A stretch of DNA of 7,462 bases from Betaproteobacteria bacterium (lineage in GTDB: Bacteria > Pseudomonadota > Gammaproteobacteria > Burkholderiales > Burkholderiaceae_C), in NCBI GenBank assembly GCA_009925955.1, contig RFPX01000061.1:1-7462 (forward strand). The letters run 5' to 3'. Shown here in pieces: positions 1 to 5,943 of this stretch (the first letter of the stretch is position 1; each line of letters begins with the position of its first letter). The translations under genes and the position numbers were made by a program. Below the pieces are notes generated by a model. The model saw nothing but the letters and a program-made list of their open reading frames with translations, had not been told where the DNA came from and did no database searches.

Positions 1-403
1 GATCTCGGCGGGGCTTGGGCCTTTCGCGGGCACCCTGGCCTTGGCCTTTCACACCGCGGGTGTTCTGGGCCGGCTGTTTGCCGAGGCCATTGAGAACGCA
101 CCCCCAGGGCCGGGTGAAGCACTGCGCCGCCTTGGGGTGGGGCGCCTGGCGGTGGTGGCCTACGCCACGCTGCCGCAGGTGTTGCCGCAGCTGATGAGCT
201 ACACCCTGTACCGCTGGGAAAACAACATCCGCGCCGCCGCTGTGCTGGGCGTGGTGGGCGCGGGTGGCTTGGGGCAACTGCTGGCGTTCCACATGGGCTT
301 GTTCCAGATGGGCAAGACCGCCACCATCCTGGGCGCCATGCTGTTGATGGTGGCCGTCGTGGACGGCTTGAGCCACGGCCTGCGGCGCTGGCTCACACGC
401 TGA
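1..403 (+). CDS. phnE: Phosphonate ABC transporter permease PhnE, C-terminal part (5' end outside window)
   Basis: Inner-membrane permease subunit of a phosphonate or phosphite-type ABC importer (PhnCDE/PtxABC class). It forms the channel that a PhnD-like binding protein and a PhnC-like ATPase would serve. The reading frame is open from base 2 and gives 133 residues to a TGA stop. Visible residues 4-20 (GLGPFAGTLALAFHTAG) are a strong PhnE signature. The cytoplasmic EAA loop follows around residues 39-55, as EAL..LG.........LP, and is the ATPase contact. NIRAAAVLGVVGAGGLG is the conserved segment before the last helices. The final transmembrane helix is about residues 106-124, ending in a short basic tail. 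The start and the first half of the protein lie upstream, so only the 3' end is annotated. Phosphonate and phosphite transporters cannot be separated from this fragment. It converges on the porin gene and appears to be the last gene of its unit. Confidence 0.92.
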   Translation, partial: ISAGLGPFAGTLALAFHTAGVLGRLFAEAIENAPPGPGEALRRLGVGRLAVVAYATLPQVLPQLMSYTLYRWENNIRAAAVLGVVGAGGLGQLLAFHMGLFQMGKTATILGAMLLMVAVVDGLSHGLRRWLTR

Positions 404-415
404 GCCCACAAGCGA

Positions 416-451
416 ATCGGCCGAACACCCCTTGCGGGGCGTCCGGCCGAT
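416..451. terminator. GC-rich hairpin between the convergent phnE and porin genes
   Basis: An 8-bp perfect stem (ATCGGCCG, 416-423, with CGGCCGAT, 444-451) is extended inward by AC/GT and CCCC/GGGG pairs separated by two A-C mismatches, closing on a TTGC loop. It lies 13 bp after the phnE stop and 24 bp past the porin stop on the other strand, where a shared bidirectional terminator is expected. Neither side has a clear T-run, so it is not a textbook intrinsic terminator. It may instead act as a 3'-end stabiliser or work together with Rho. Confidence 0.6.
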
Positions 452-474
452 GGTGTCAGGCGTGACCTGAAGGA

Positions 475-1563
475 TCAGAAGTTGTGGCGGATGCCGACTT
501 CGAAGCCTTGGGAGGTCTTGCCGGCAGCCAAACCTGCAGCACCGCCGGGGATGGCCGTAGCGGCCAGGCCCTTGTTGCGGATGGTGGAGGTGTTGATGTA
601 GCCCACGGTGCGACGCGAGAAGTCGTACACATAGCCGGCGCCGATCTGCTCAACATCGTTGGCGCCGATGGCGGTGGTGCCCACGGTGCCGGCGTAGTTG
701 GCGGTCAGCCAGGACAGCTTGATCTGGCCGCCAGGGGCTGCGATGTAAGCGCCCAGCAGTAGGTTGGTCTGCTTGGCCGTGGCGTACTTGAACTCGCGGT
801 TGGAGGCCACGAACCGGTTCTTGCCCATCGTGTAGGACGCGGTGAACACGGTGTCGGTGAAGTCACCCAGGGTGGTGAGGCTGTTGGAGGTCTGGTTCTG
901 CGCCACGCTCACACGCAGCTTGTCGAACTGGCGGCTCAGGCGGAAGCCCATCACCTCGTTGCGACCGTCGGTCACCAGGCCGTTGCCGCGGAAGCCGGCA
1001 AACACGGCGCCTTCCACGCCCAGGGCGTTCTTCGGCAGCACCCACTGCAGCGAGTCGTTGGCACGCACCGTGGTGTTGAAGGAAGAGCCGAAGGCTGCGC
1101 GGATCGGGCCGTTCGGTGTGGCCGAGGCCAGGTTGTTCGAACCGGCAACGCCCACGTGGCTGAAGGGATCGTTGGCCACCCACAAGGAGTAGGTCGGCAC
1201 GTAGTCGCGGCCCAGAATCAATTCGCCCATCTTGTTGGAACCCAAGGTGACCACGGCGCGGCGGTCAAAGATTTGGTTCGCGGTTGAGGAAGCGAACGAA
1301 CCGTTCTGGTACTGCACGCCCATTTCCAGGTGGAAGCCAGCGGTCAGGCCATTGCCCAGGTTTTCGGTGCCACGGAAGAAGATGCGGCTGGTGTTATTCG
1401 CGCCGCTGACCATGGACGTGTTGGCCGGCAGGCCAGCGTTGTCCACGTAGCGGATGGCCACGTCCGCAATGCCACCCAGGGTGACCGATGACGACTGGGC
1501 GTGGGCAGCGGTGGCGCACAGCAGCGAAGCAGCCAGTGCGAGGCGGGTAACGCGTTGGTTCAT
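475..1563 (-). CDS. Outer-membrane general porin, Gram-negative Porin_4/OmpC-like family
   Basis: A predicted 362-residue trimeric beta-barrel porin for passive diffusion of small, probably anionic, solutes across the outer membrane. Residues 1-22 are a Sec signal peptide: MNQR n-region, hydrophobic LALAASLLCATA core, and AHA cleavage before QSSSVTLGG. The mature N-terminus SSVTLGGIADVAI is the typical first beta-strand of Neisseria/Burkholderia-type porins. The body alternates beta-strands with Asn/Thr/Gly-rich loops, for example RIFFRGTENLGNGLTAGFHLE near residues 60-80. The C-terminus GFEVGIRHNF ends in Phe, the BAM recognition residue. Length matches the family. The frame is open 34 codons further upstream, but the ATG at 1563 is chosen because it has a Shine-Dalgarno sequence and a good signal peptide. 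It lies 59 bp downstream of the Bug gene on the same strand, so co-expression is likely. Substrate specificity cannot be read from the sequence. Confidence 0.95.
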   Translation of the reverse strand: MNQRVTRLALAASLLCATAAHAQSSSVTLGGIADVAIRYVDNAGLPANTSMVSGANNTSRIFFRGTENLGNGLTAGFHLEMGVQYQNGSFASSTANQIFDRRAVVTLGSNKMGELILGRDYVPTYSLWVANDPFSHVGVAGSNNLASATPNGPIRAAFGSSFNTTVRANDSLQWVLPKNALGVEGAVFAGFRGNGLVTDGRNEVMGFRLSRQFDKLRVSVAQNQTSNSLTTLGDFTDTVFTASYTMGKNRFVASNREFKYATAKQTNLLLGAYIAAPGGQIKLSWLTANYAGTVGTTAIGANDVEQIGAGYVYDFSRRTVGYINTSTIRNKGLAATAIPGGAAGLAAGKTSQGFEVGIRHNF

Positions 1564-1572
1564 GTTTTCAGT

Positions 1573-1577
1573 TCTCC
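1573..1577 (-). promoter_or_regulatory. Ribosome binding site of the porin gene
   Basis: GGAGA on the minus strand sits 9 nt before the ATG at 1563. It supports that start over the longer in-frame extension, which lacks a signal-peptide-like N-terminus. Confidence 0.65.
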
Positions 1578-1622
1578 AGTTGAATTCTTCGGTTGCGAAA
1601 TCAGTACAGGCAATCAAGGCGG

Positions 1623-2609
1623 TCAATCCGGTGTGATCTTCGCGCTGGCCACCACTTGCCTCCACTTCACCAGTTCAGACTGCAGCAGGGCTGCAAACTC
1701 AGCACGGGTGGCGGTTTCGACATCAGCGCCTTGGCCTTCAATGCGCTTGACGATCTCGTCTTCGGTGAGGATGCGGTTGATGGTGGTGTGCAGTCGGTTG
1801 ACGATCTCCGGCGGCGTCTTGGCAGGTGCAAAGAAGCCGTACCACTGTTGCACTTCAACACCGTCGATGCCCAACTCTTTGAGCGTGGGAACGTCCGGCA
1901 ATTGAGCCGAGCGCTTGGGACCGGCAATGGCCAGGGCCCGAAGCCGGCCGGTCTTGACGTGTTGCAGCGCCGAAAACAGCGACGGGAACATCACCTGCGT
2001 TTGACCGCTCATTGTATCTTGCATGGCAGGCGCCGAGCCCTTGTAGGGCACACCCAACATTTTCACGCCAGCGCGCAGGCAGAACAGTTCGGCCGCGAAG
2101 TGTGGTGCCGTGCCGTTGCCCGCCGATGCGTAGGCGTGGCGGTCCGGCTTGGCCTTCAACTGTGCGATGAGTTCCTTGACCGAGGTGAAGCCTGCGTTCG
2201 GATTGGCCACCATGAGCGTAGGGGAATAGCCCACCAGCGAGATCGGCTCGAAGTCGGCAATCGGGTCGTAGCGCAGCTTCTGCAGCGCCGGGTTCATGGA
2301 GTGTGTGGCGATGTAGCCCCACAACAGCGTGTGGCCGTCCGGAGTGGCGCGCGCCACGGCTTCGGTGGCCAGCGAGCCATTGGCCCCCGCGCGGTTTTCC
2401 ACCACGATGGTCTGACCCAGGAGGGTTCCGAGCCTCTGCCCGATCAGGCGGGCCATGGTGTCGTTGCCGCCGCCGGGTGCGGTGGGGATGATCAGGGTGA
2501 TGTTCTTGTTGGGCCAGCTGCTGGCTTGTGCATGGGCCGAGCTGAGCCAAAGGTTTGGCGTGGCACAAGCAGCCATGCCGGCGGCGAGAAAACGACGTCG
2601 TTGTGTCAT
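1623..2609 (-). CDS. Bug/TctC-family tripartite tricarboxylate transporter substrate-binding protein
   Basis: A 328-residue periplasmic solute-binding protein of the Bug family (TctC-like), which usually binds carboxylates and delivers them to a TctA/TctB membrane pair. Residues 1-27 form a signal peptide with a twin-arginine motif (RRRFLAAG, residues 4-11) and AHA cleavage before Q28, suggesting Tat export. Family motifs include ITLIIPTAPGGGNDTMARLI (residues 37-56, ligand-loop GGGND), VVENRAGANGS (69-79), ATPDGHTLLWG (88-98), YDPIADFEPISLVG (114-127) and LPDVPTLKELGIDG (237-250). Length is normal. The start was chosen for its AGGAG Shine-Dalgarno sequence and good leader. Its ATG overlaps the isomerase stop (ATGA), implying translational coupling. 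No TctA or TctB gene lies in the window, so this is an orphan Bug protein, as is common in Burkholderiales. Its ligand is unknown. The neighbouring isomerase suggests a small unsaturated di- or tricarboxylate. Confidence 0.94.
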   Translation of the reverse strand: MTQRRRFLAAGMAACATPNLWLSSAHAQASSWPNKNITLIIPTAPGGGNDTMARLIGQRLGTLLGQTIVVENRAGANGSLATEAVARATPDGHTLLWGYIATHSMNPALQKLRYDPIADFEPISLVGYSPTLMVANPNAGFTSVKELIAQLKAKPDRHAYASAGNGTAPHFAAELFCLRAGVKMLGVPYKGSAPAMQDTMSGQTQVMFPSLFSALQHVKTGRLRALAIAGPKRSAQLPDVPTLKELGIDGVEVQQWYGFFAPAKTPPEIVNRLHTTINRILTEDEIVKRIEGQGADVETATRAEFAALLQSELVKWRQVVASAKITPD

Positions 2610-3730
2610 GCGTACTCCTGAGATTGCGGGTTGACGTACAAGGTGCCTTCGAAAATCTTGCGTGCAGTGCGGATGAGCGAAGCGCGGGTGACCTGTGCCT
2701 CCTGCCCATGGCCCTCCAAGCCCACTTCCACATCGATGCGGCCCTGCGGGTGCAGCACCTGGATGAGGTGGGTGCCGGGCTCGCTGGGGCCGCCGGCGGC
2801 CACCGTGCCGGGCAGGGCCCGTGCGGTGGCCACACCGATGGCGCCCGTCACCGCATGCGCGGTGTGGCAGCGCCACGGCGTGAAGTAGCGTGAGACGATG
2901 GACGTGGGCGCAACCGTGGCATCCACGAGCACCGGCTTGGGGATCACGGAGCGGCTGACGTCACCCAGGCCCATCAAGCGTCCGGCTTCCAGGCGCATCT
3001 GTTCCAGGCGCTTGAGCATGTCGGCGCAGTCATCCAGGGCGGCGGGTGTGTCTTGCGCACTCACGCCGAGGTCTTGTGCCCGCACGATCATCAGGGGCAT
3101 GGCTGCATCGATGCAGGTGACATCCACCCCTTGGATGCGATCGGTGCGCTGGCCTGTGGGGAACACAGACCCGGTGATGGAGCCCCAGGCGTCCAGGAAC
3201 TCCAGGCGTATGGGTGCAGCCTGGCCCTGGACCCCGTCGATCTGAGCATTGCCGTCGTAGGTCAAGCGCCCGCCAGGGGTTTGCACCGTCACGTCGATTC
3301 GAGAGCGGGTGTTTTCGTTGAAGACCCTGACCACCGTGGTGTCTTTTGTTGGGGTCACCAGGCCCTGCTCAATCGCGAATGGCCCAACACCGGACAACAT
3401 GTTTCCGCAGTTCGGCTTGGTGTCGACCGTGGCCTTGCTCACACCCACCTGGGCAAACAGGTAGTCCACGTCCACATCCGGGCGGGTGGACTTGGAGACG
3501 ATGGCCACCTTGCTGTTGAGCGTAGACCCTCCACCGAGTCCGCTGATCTGGCAGGTATCGCCCGAGCCGATGACGGCGACCAGAACGCGGTTGCGCTCGG
3601 CTTCGTCTTGCGGCAACCATTCCTTGAGGAAAAAGGGGCCGCGCGACGTTCCGGCGCGCATGAGGGTGCAGGGTATTGACGACAACACGGCCGGCAATGT
3701 GACCGATTCATATCGCAAGGTAAATTGCAT
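2606..3730 (-). CDS. PrpF-family isomerase, closest by eye to 4-oxalomesaconate tautomerase (GalD)
   Basis: A cytoplasmic cofactor-independent isomerase of the PrpF fold (two diaminopimelate-epimerase-like domains). Members move a double bond or a proton in unsaturated carboxylates such as 4-oxalomesaconate (GalD), 2-methylaconitate (PrpF) or methylitaconate. With the ATG at 3730 it has 374 residues. Recognisable segments are IPCTLMRAGTSRGPFFL (19-35), ISGLGGGSTLNSKVAIV (62-78, with conserved Lys74), DVDYLFAQV (87-95), NCGNMLSGVGPFAIEQGLV (107-125, with conserved Cys108), VEVTCID-like GVDVTCIDAAMP, LGDVSRSVIPKP and the RCHTAHAVTGAIGVATA block. Overall it resembles Pseudomonas GalD more than methylaconitate isomerase, but the substrate is not proven and no galD-pathway partner is nearby. 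The start is uncertain. None of the candidates (ATG 3760, ATG 3730, TTG 3697, GTG 3688, TTG 3685) has a Shine-Dalgarno sequence, and GTG 3688 gives a GalD-like length of 360. First gene of the isomerase-Bug-porin unit. Confidence 0.88.
   Translation of the reverse strand: MQFTLRYESVTLPAVLSSIPCTLMRAGTSRGPFFLKEWLPQDEAERNRVLVAVIGSGDTCQISGLGGGSTLNSKVAIVSKSTRPDVDVDYLFAQVGVSKATVDTKPNCGNMLSGVGPFAIEQGLVTPTKDTTVVRVFNENTRSRIDVTVQTPGGRLTYDGNAQIDGVQGQAAPIRLEFLDAWGSITGSVFPTGQRTDRIQGVDVTCIDAAMPLMIVRAQDLGVSAQDTPAALDDCADMLKRLEQMRLEAGRLMGLGDVSRSVIPKPVLVDATVAPTSIVSRYFTPWRCHTAHAVTGAIGVATARALPGTVAAGGPSEPGTHLIQVLHPQGRIDVEVGLEGHGQEAQVTRASLIRTARKIFEGTLYVNPQSQEYA
2615..2619 (-). promoter_or_regulatory. Ribosome binding site of the Bug gene, inside the isomerase 3' end
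   Basis: AGGAG on the minus strand lies 5 nt before the ATG at 2609 and within the last codons of the upstream isomerase. It fixes the Bug start and means translation can be both independently initiated and coupled. Confidence 0.75.
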
Positions 3731-3739
3731 ATTTACAAT
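3724..3739. promoter_or_regulatory. Secondary imperfect dyad, candidate LysR activation site
   Basis: ATTG-N8-CAAT, with further partial symmetry inside, is centred about 21 bp (two helical turns) on the isomerase side of the stronger dyad at 3741-3765. That spacing and position fit the lower-affinity activation site of LysR-type systems, next to the activated promoter. It overlaps the likely lysR -10 box, which would allow autorepression. The assignment is inferred from layout, as the dyad itself is short. Confidence 0.45.
3734..3739 (+). promoter_or_regulatory. Candidate lysR -10 box
   Basis: TACAAT matches the sigma-70 -10 consensus at five of six positions. No good -35 box is found at 16-18 bp. 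It would start transcription near 3746 and give a leader of about 50 nt before the lysR ATG at 3797. Confidence 0.4.
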
Positions 3740-3740
3740 G

Positions 3741-3765
3741 GATTGATGCGCAAAGAACATCAATC
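3741..3765. promoter_or_regulatory. LysR-type recognition site, perfect 8-bp inverted repeat
   Basis: GATTGATG (3741-3748) and CATCAATC (3758-3765) are exact inverted repeats around a 9-bp spacer. T3747 and A3759 form the centred T-N11-A typical of LysR-family operators. The site lies between the divergent lysR and isomerase genes, in an AT-rich island within GC-rich DNA. It is the best candidate for the primary binding site of the regulator encoded at 3797. Confidence 0.72.
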
Positions 3766-3796
3766 AAAACCGGGGTCACGGTGGCAGAGTGCGCGC

Positions 3797-4729
3797 ATGC
3801 CGATCAACTTCGACCTCAACGACCTGCTGTCCTTTCGCGCGGTGGCCGAGCTGGGCAGCTTCCGTCGGGCCGCCGAATCGGTGCACTTGTCACAGCCGGC
3901 CTTCAGCCGGCGCATCGACAAGCTGGAAGAAGCGCTGGGTGTGAAGTTGCTCGAGCGCACCACGCGCCGTGTCACGCTCACGGCCATTGGCCGCGATTTC
4001 GAGATCAAGACACGCGAGCTGTTGAACGACTTGGACGCCACCTTGTTGGCCTTGCGCGGCGGCGCGGCCACGCGCATGAGCGAGGTCTCGGTGGCCTGCG
4101 TGCCGTCCACCGTGAACTACTTTCTGACCCGGGTGATTCGCCGGTTTCACGAAGACAACCCGCGTGTGCGGGTGAAGATCCTGGACGCCAGTGCCAACGA
4201 TGTCTTGACGGCCGTGAGCAACGGCGAGGCCGATTTCGGCATCAACTTCATGGGAACGCAGGACCCGGGCATCGAGTTCAAGGTGCTCATCGAAGAGCGC
4301 TTTGTGGCTGCGTGCCGGCGTGACCATCCCTTGGCGCGACTCAAGCGCGTGACCTGGTCGCAGTTGGGTGAGTACGAATATGTGGCGGTCAACCGCAGTT
4401 CAGGCAACCGGCTGCTGCTGGACCAGGCACTGTTCAACGCCTCCGCGCGGGTCAACAGCGTGTTCGAGACCAAGCATGTCAACACCGCGTTGGCCCTGGT
4501 CGAGGCTGGCCTGGGTGTGGCCGCTGTGCCCGCCATGGCCATGCCCACGCGCGACCATCCCCTGTTGGTGGGCATCCCGCTGGTCGAACCTGCGGTGTCC
4601 CGGCGTCTGGGCCTGATCAAGCGACGGGGGCGGGAACTGTCGCCGGCCGCAGAGCTGCTCTACAACCTGTGCATGAAGCTGCGCCACTCCTCCACGGGAC
4701 GTGCGCGGGATGCGGCAGCGGGGCGTTAA
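3797..4729 (+). CDS. LysR-family transcriptional regulator of the isomerase-Bug-porin cluster
   Basis: A 310-residue LysR-type DNA-binding protein, probably a tetramer that senses a substrate of the adjacent pathway. The N-terminal winged helix-turn-helix spans about residues 6-65: FDLNDLLSFRAVAELGSF, AAESVHLSQPAFSRRIDKLE (26-45, recognition helix), and LGVKLLERTTRRVTLTAIG. A linker helix runs to about residue 90. The co-inducer-binding domain starts near VSVACVPSTVNYFL (97-110) and includes the typical GEADFGINF segment and the GLGVAAVPAMAMP segment. Length is normal for the family. ATG 3797 is chosen for its family-like N-terminus. An in-frame ATG at 3746 would add 17 residues and would lie at the predicted transcript start. 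The Shine-Dalgarno sequence is weak (GGCAGAG). The gene is divergent from the isomerase, the usual arrangement for a LysR regulator and its target. The effector is unknown. Confidence 0.95.
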   Translation: MPINFDLNDLLSFRAVAELGSFRRAAESVHLSQPAFSRRIDKLEEALGVKLLERTTRRVTLTAIGRDFEIKTRELLNDLDATLLALRGGAATRMSEVSVACVPSTVNYFLTRVIRRFHEDNPRVRVKILDASANDVLTAVSNGEADFGINFMGTQDPGIEFKVLIEERFVAACRRDHPLARLKRVTWSQLGEYEYVAVNRSSGNRLLLDQALFNASARVNSVFETKHVNTALALVEAGLGVAAVPAMAMPTRDHPLLVGIPLVEPAVSRRLGLIKRRGRELSPAAELLYNLCMKLRHSSTGRARDAAAGR

Positions 4730-4743
4730 GGGAAGGGTGGCTG

Positions 4744-4765
4744 CAGGCGCCCAAGCGCGCGCCTG
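4744..4765. terminator. Hairpin after lysR that overlaps the tRNA 3' end
   Basis: CAGGCGC (4744-4750) pairs perfectly with GCGCCTG (4759-4765) around an 8-nt loop. It lies 14 bp past the lysR stop and overlaps the 3' CCA of the convergent tRNA gene. It lacks a T-run on either strand, so a terminator role is only a suggestion. Confidence 0.35.
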
Positions 4766-4838
4766 GTGCCTCCGACAGGAATCGAACCTGTATCTAGCGC
4801 TTAGGAGGCGCTCGTTCTATCCATTGAACTACGGTGGC
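4764..4838 (-). tRNA. tRNA-Arg, anticodon CCU, with encoded CCA
   Basis: The minus strand folds into a 75-nt cloverleaf. The D arm is GTTC...GAAC, and the anticodon stem is AGCGC/GCGCT around loop CTCCTAA (anticodon CCT at 4803-4805, reading AGG). The T arm is ACAGG-TTCGATT-CCTGT, the discriminator is A and CCA is encoded. The acceptor stem pairs GCCACCG with CGGAGGC at six of seven positions, with an A-A opposition at 4:69 (plus-strand T4835 and T4771). All tertiary-structure hallmarks otherwise look intact. It lies 11 bp after the queD stop on the same strand, so it may be read through from the que genes. A weak -10-like TAAACT (4852-4847) overlaps the queD stop at the right distance for a start at the tRNA 5' end. 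Confidence 0.95.
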
Positions 4839-4849
4839 TTGAGCGAAGT

Positions 4850-5230
4850 TTATTCGAGGTGCAACACGCAGCTGTCACCGCTGGCGTCACGCCACACGCG
4901 AACCCGCACCAACTGGGGCAGGGGGCCGCGCAGGTGCCGCGCGATGAAGGCGCACAGGTTTTCCAGCGTGGCCGGGCCCAGGCCTTCGATTTCATCGAGG
5001 AAGCGGTGGTCCAGCCGTTGGCGCAACTGGGCAATCTCGGCGCGCACCAAGCCCAGGTCCATCACCATGCCACGCTCATCGGGCTGGCCGCGCAGGGTGA
5101 TGTCGGCCAAGTAGGTATGGCCATGCACGCGTCGGCTGCTTTCCACTTCGCCCGTGGCTTCGGCGCGGCGCAGGGTGTGGGCCGCTTCGAAGTGGAAGCG
5201 CTGGCTGAGTTCGTAGGAGGCGGAAGTCAC
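4850..5230 (-). CDS. queD: 6-carboxytetrahydropterin synthase-like protein QueD (COG0720), Ser in place of catalytic Cys
   Basis: A 126-residue member of the PTPS/QueD family, which converts dihydroneopterin triphosphate to 6-carboxytetrahydropterin, the step before QueE in preQ0/queuosine synthesis. Zinc ligands are visible as His18 (FHFEAAHTL) and His36 and His38 (VHGHTY). Asp74-His75 (RLDHRFLDE) and Glu90 (GPATLENLCAF) match other conserved active-site positions. The position four residues before the first His of HGH, the catalytic Cys in E. coli QueD (CGRLHGH), is Ser32 here (codon 5137-5135). Cys93 and Cys121 are elsewhere. The start is a GTG without a strong Shine-Dalgarno sequence, and the next in-frame ATG would remove the zinc site. 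It follows queE by 29 bp and precedes a tRNA. Pathway assignment rests on family and on the queE neighbour; a different pterin reaction is possible. Confidence 0.9.
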   Translation of the reverse strand: MTSASYELSQRFHFEAAHTLRRAEATGEVESSRRVHGHTYLADITLRGQPDERGMVMDLGLVRAEIAQLRQRLDHRFLDEIEGLGPATLENLCAFIARHLRGPLPQLVRVRVWRDASGDSCVLHLE

Positions 5231-5259
5231 AGCCCGATTGTGCCTTGCCCCCTTGGGCT

Positions 5260-5943
5260 TCAGCGGATGGCCAAGACCTTGTGGGTTTGCACGCTCAGGC
5301 GCCAGCGAGGGTGGGACTGGCAGTAGCCGATGGCCTGTTTGGTGTGCAGGGCCTGCAGCGGACCGTCCATGGGCTGCAGCAGCCAGTACCCGAAGTCCGG
5401 CCTGGAGGGCACGTTCTGCTCGGCCAGTGATTCAACCGAGGTGGGCATCAAGGCGGGCTGCGGGTACACCAGTTTGAGCTCATGCCCGCGGCGCTGAACC
5501 CAGTCGGCACCGGCCTTGGGGCTGACGCACACCCAGTCGATGCCCTGCGGACCCATGGGCACCGGCAGGGTGCCGTTGGTCTCCACGGCAATCTCAAAGC
5601 CTTGCGCATGCAGGGCATCGATCAAGGGCTGGTCGACCTGCAGCATCGGCTCACCCCCTGTGAGCACCACGTAGGGCACGGCTCCCGGCGCACGGCCCGG
5701 TGCACCGGCCGGCCACTGCGCGGCCACCTGGGCCGCGAGTTCCTCTGCGCTGTACTTGCCGCCCAGGGTGCCGTCGGTGCCCACGAAATCGGTGTCGCAG
5801 AAGCGGCACACCGCGCTGTGGCGGTCTTCCTCACGCCCGTTCCACAGGTTGCACCCGGCGAATCGGCAGAACACCGCGGGCCGGCCGGCCCGCAAGCCTT
5901 CGCCCTGCAGCGTGTAAAAAATTTCCTTGACCGAGTAGCTCAT
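5260..5943 (-). CDS. queE: 7-carboxy-7-deazaguanine synthase QueE, radical SAM
   Basis: A 227-residue cytoplasmic radical-SAM enzyme that rearranges 6-carboxytetrahydropterin to 7-carboxy-7-deazaguanine, the committed ring-contraction step of the queuosine pathway. The N-terminus YSVKEIFYTLQGEGLRAGRP is the QueE signature. The 4Fe-4S ligands are Cys31, Cys46 and Cys49 in a CX14CX2C arrangement, the long-spaced form known from Burkholderia QueE, rather than CX3CX2C. VLTGGEPMLQ is the SAM-binding GGEP motif, and VETNGTLP and CVSPKAG are further conserved segments. The C-terminus (WRLSVQTHKVLAIR) is typical, and length is normal. The frame stays open upstream to 6114, but that part only mirrors the VWA gene. 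ATG 5943 overlaps the VWA stop as ATGA, and no clear Shine-Dalgarno sequence precedes it, so translation is probably coupled. Its product feeds QueC, which is not in the window. Confidence 0.96.
   Translation of the reverse strand: MSYSVKEIFYTLQGEGLRAGRPAVFCRFAGCNLWNGREEDRHSAVCRFCDTDFVGTDGTLGGKYSAEELAAQVAAQWPAGAPGRAPGAVPYVVLTGGEPMLQVDQPLIDALHAQGFEIAVETNGTLPVPMGPQGIDWVCVSPKAGADWVQRRGHELKLVYPQPALMPTSVESLAEQNVPSRPDFGYWLLQPMDGPLQALHTKQAIGYCQSHPRWRLSVQTHKVLAIR

Noticed and set aside
1564..1665. N-terminal extension of the porin frame
   Set aside because: It would bury the signal peptide behind 34 hydrophilic residues and overlap the Bug gene. The ATG at 1563 has its own Shine-Dalgarno sequence.
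1593..2621. A 342-codon open frame on the + strand opposite the Bug gene
   Set aside because: It is antisense to a full-length Bug protein with signal peptide and Shine-Dalgarno sequence, and its translation is Arg/Gly/His-rich with no family features.
3053..3679. A 208-codon open frame on the + strand opposite the isomerase
   Set aside because: It is an antisense shadow of a conserved enzyme with no recognisable motif.
4730..4850. Possible integration (att) site at the tRNA 3' end
   Set aside because: No integrase, no repeat of the tRNA 3' end and no compositional break is seen on either side.
4701..5114. A 137-codon + strand open frame running through the tRNA and queD
   Set aside because: It crosses a structural RNA gene and the 3' half of queD on the opposite strand, and its product has no coherent features.
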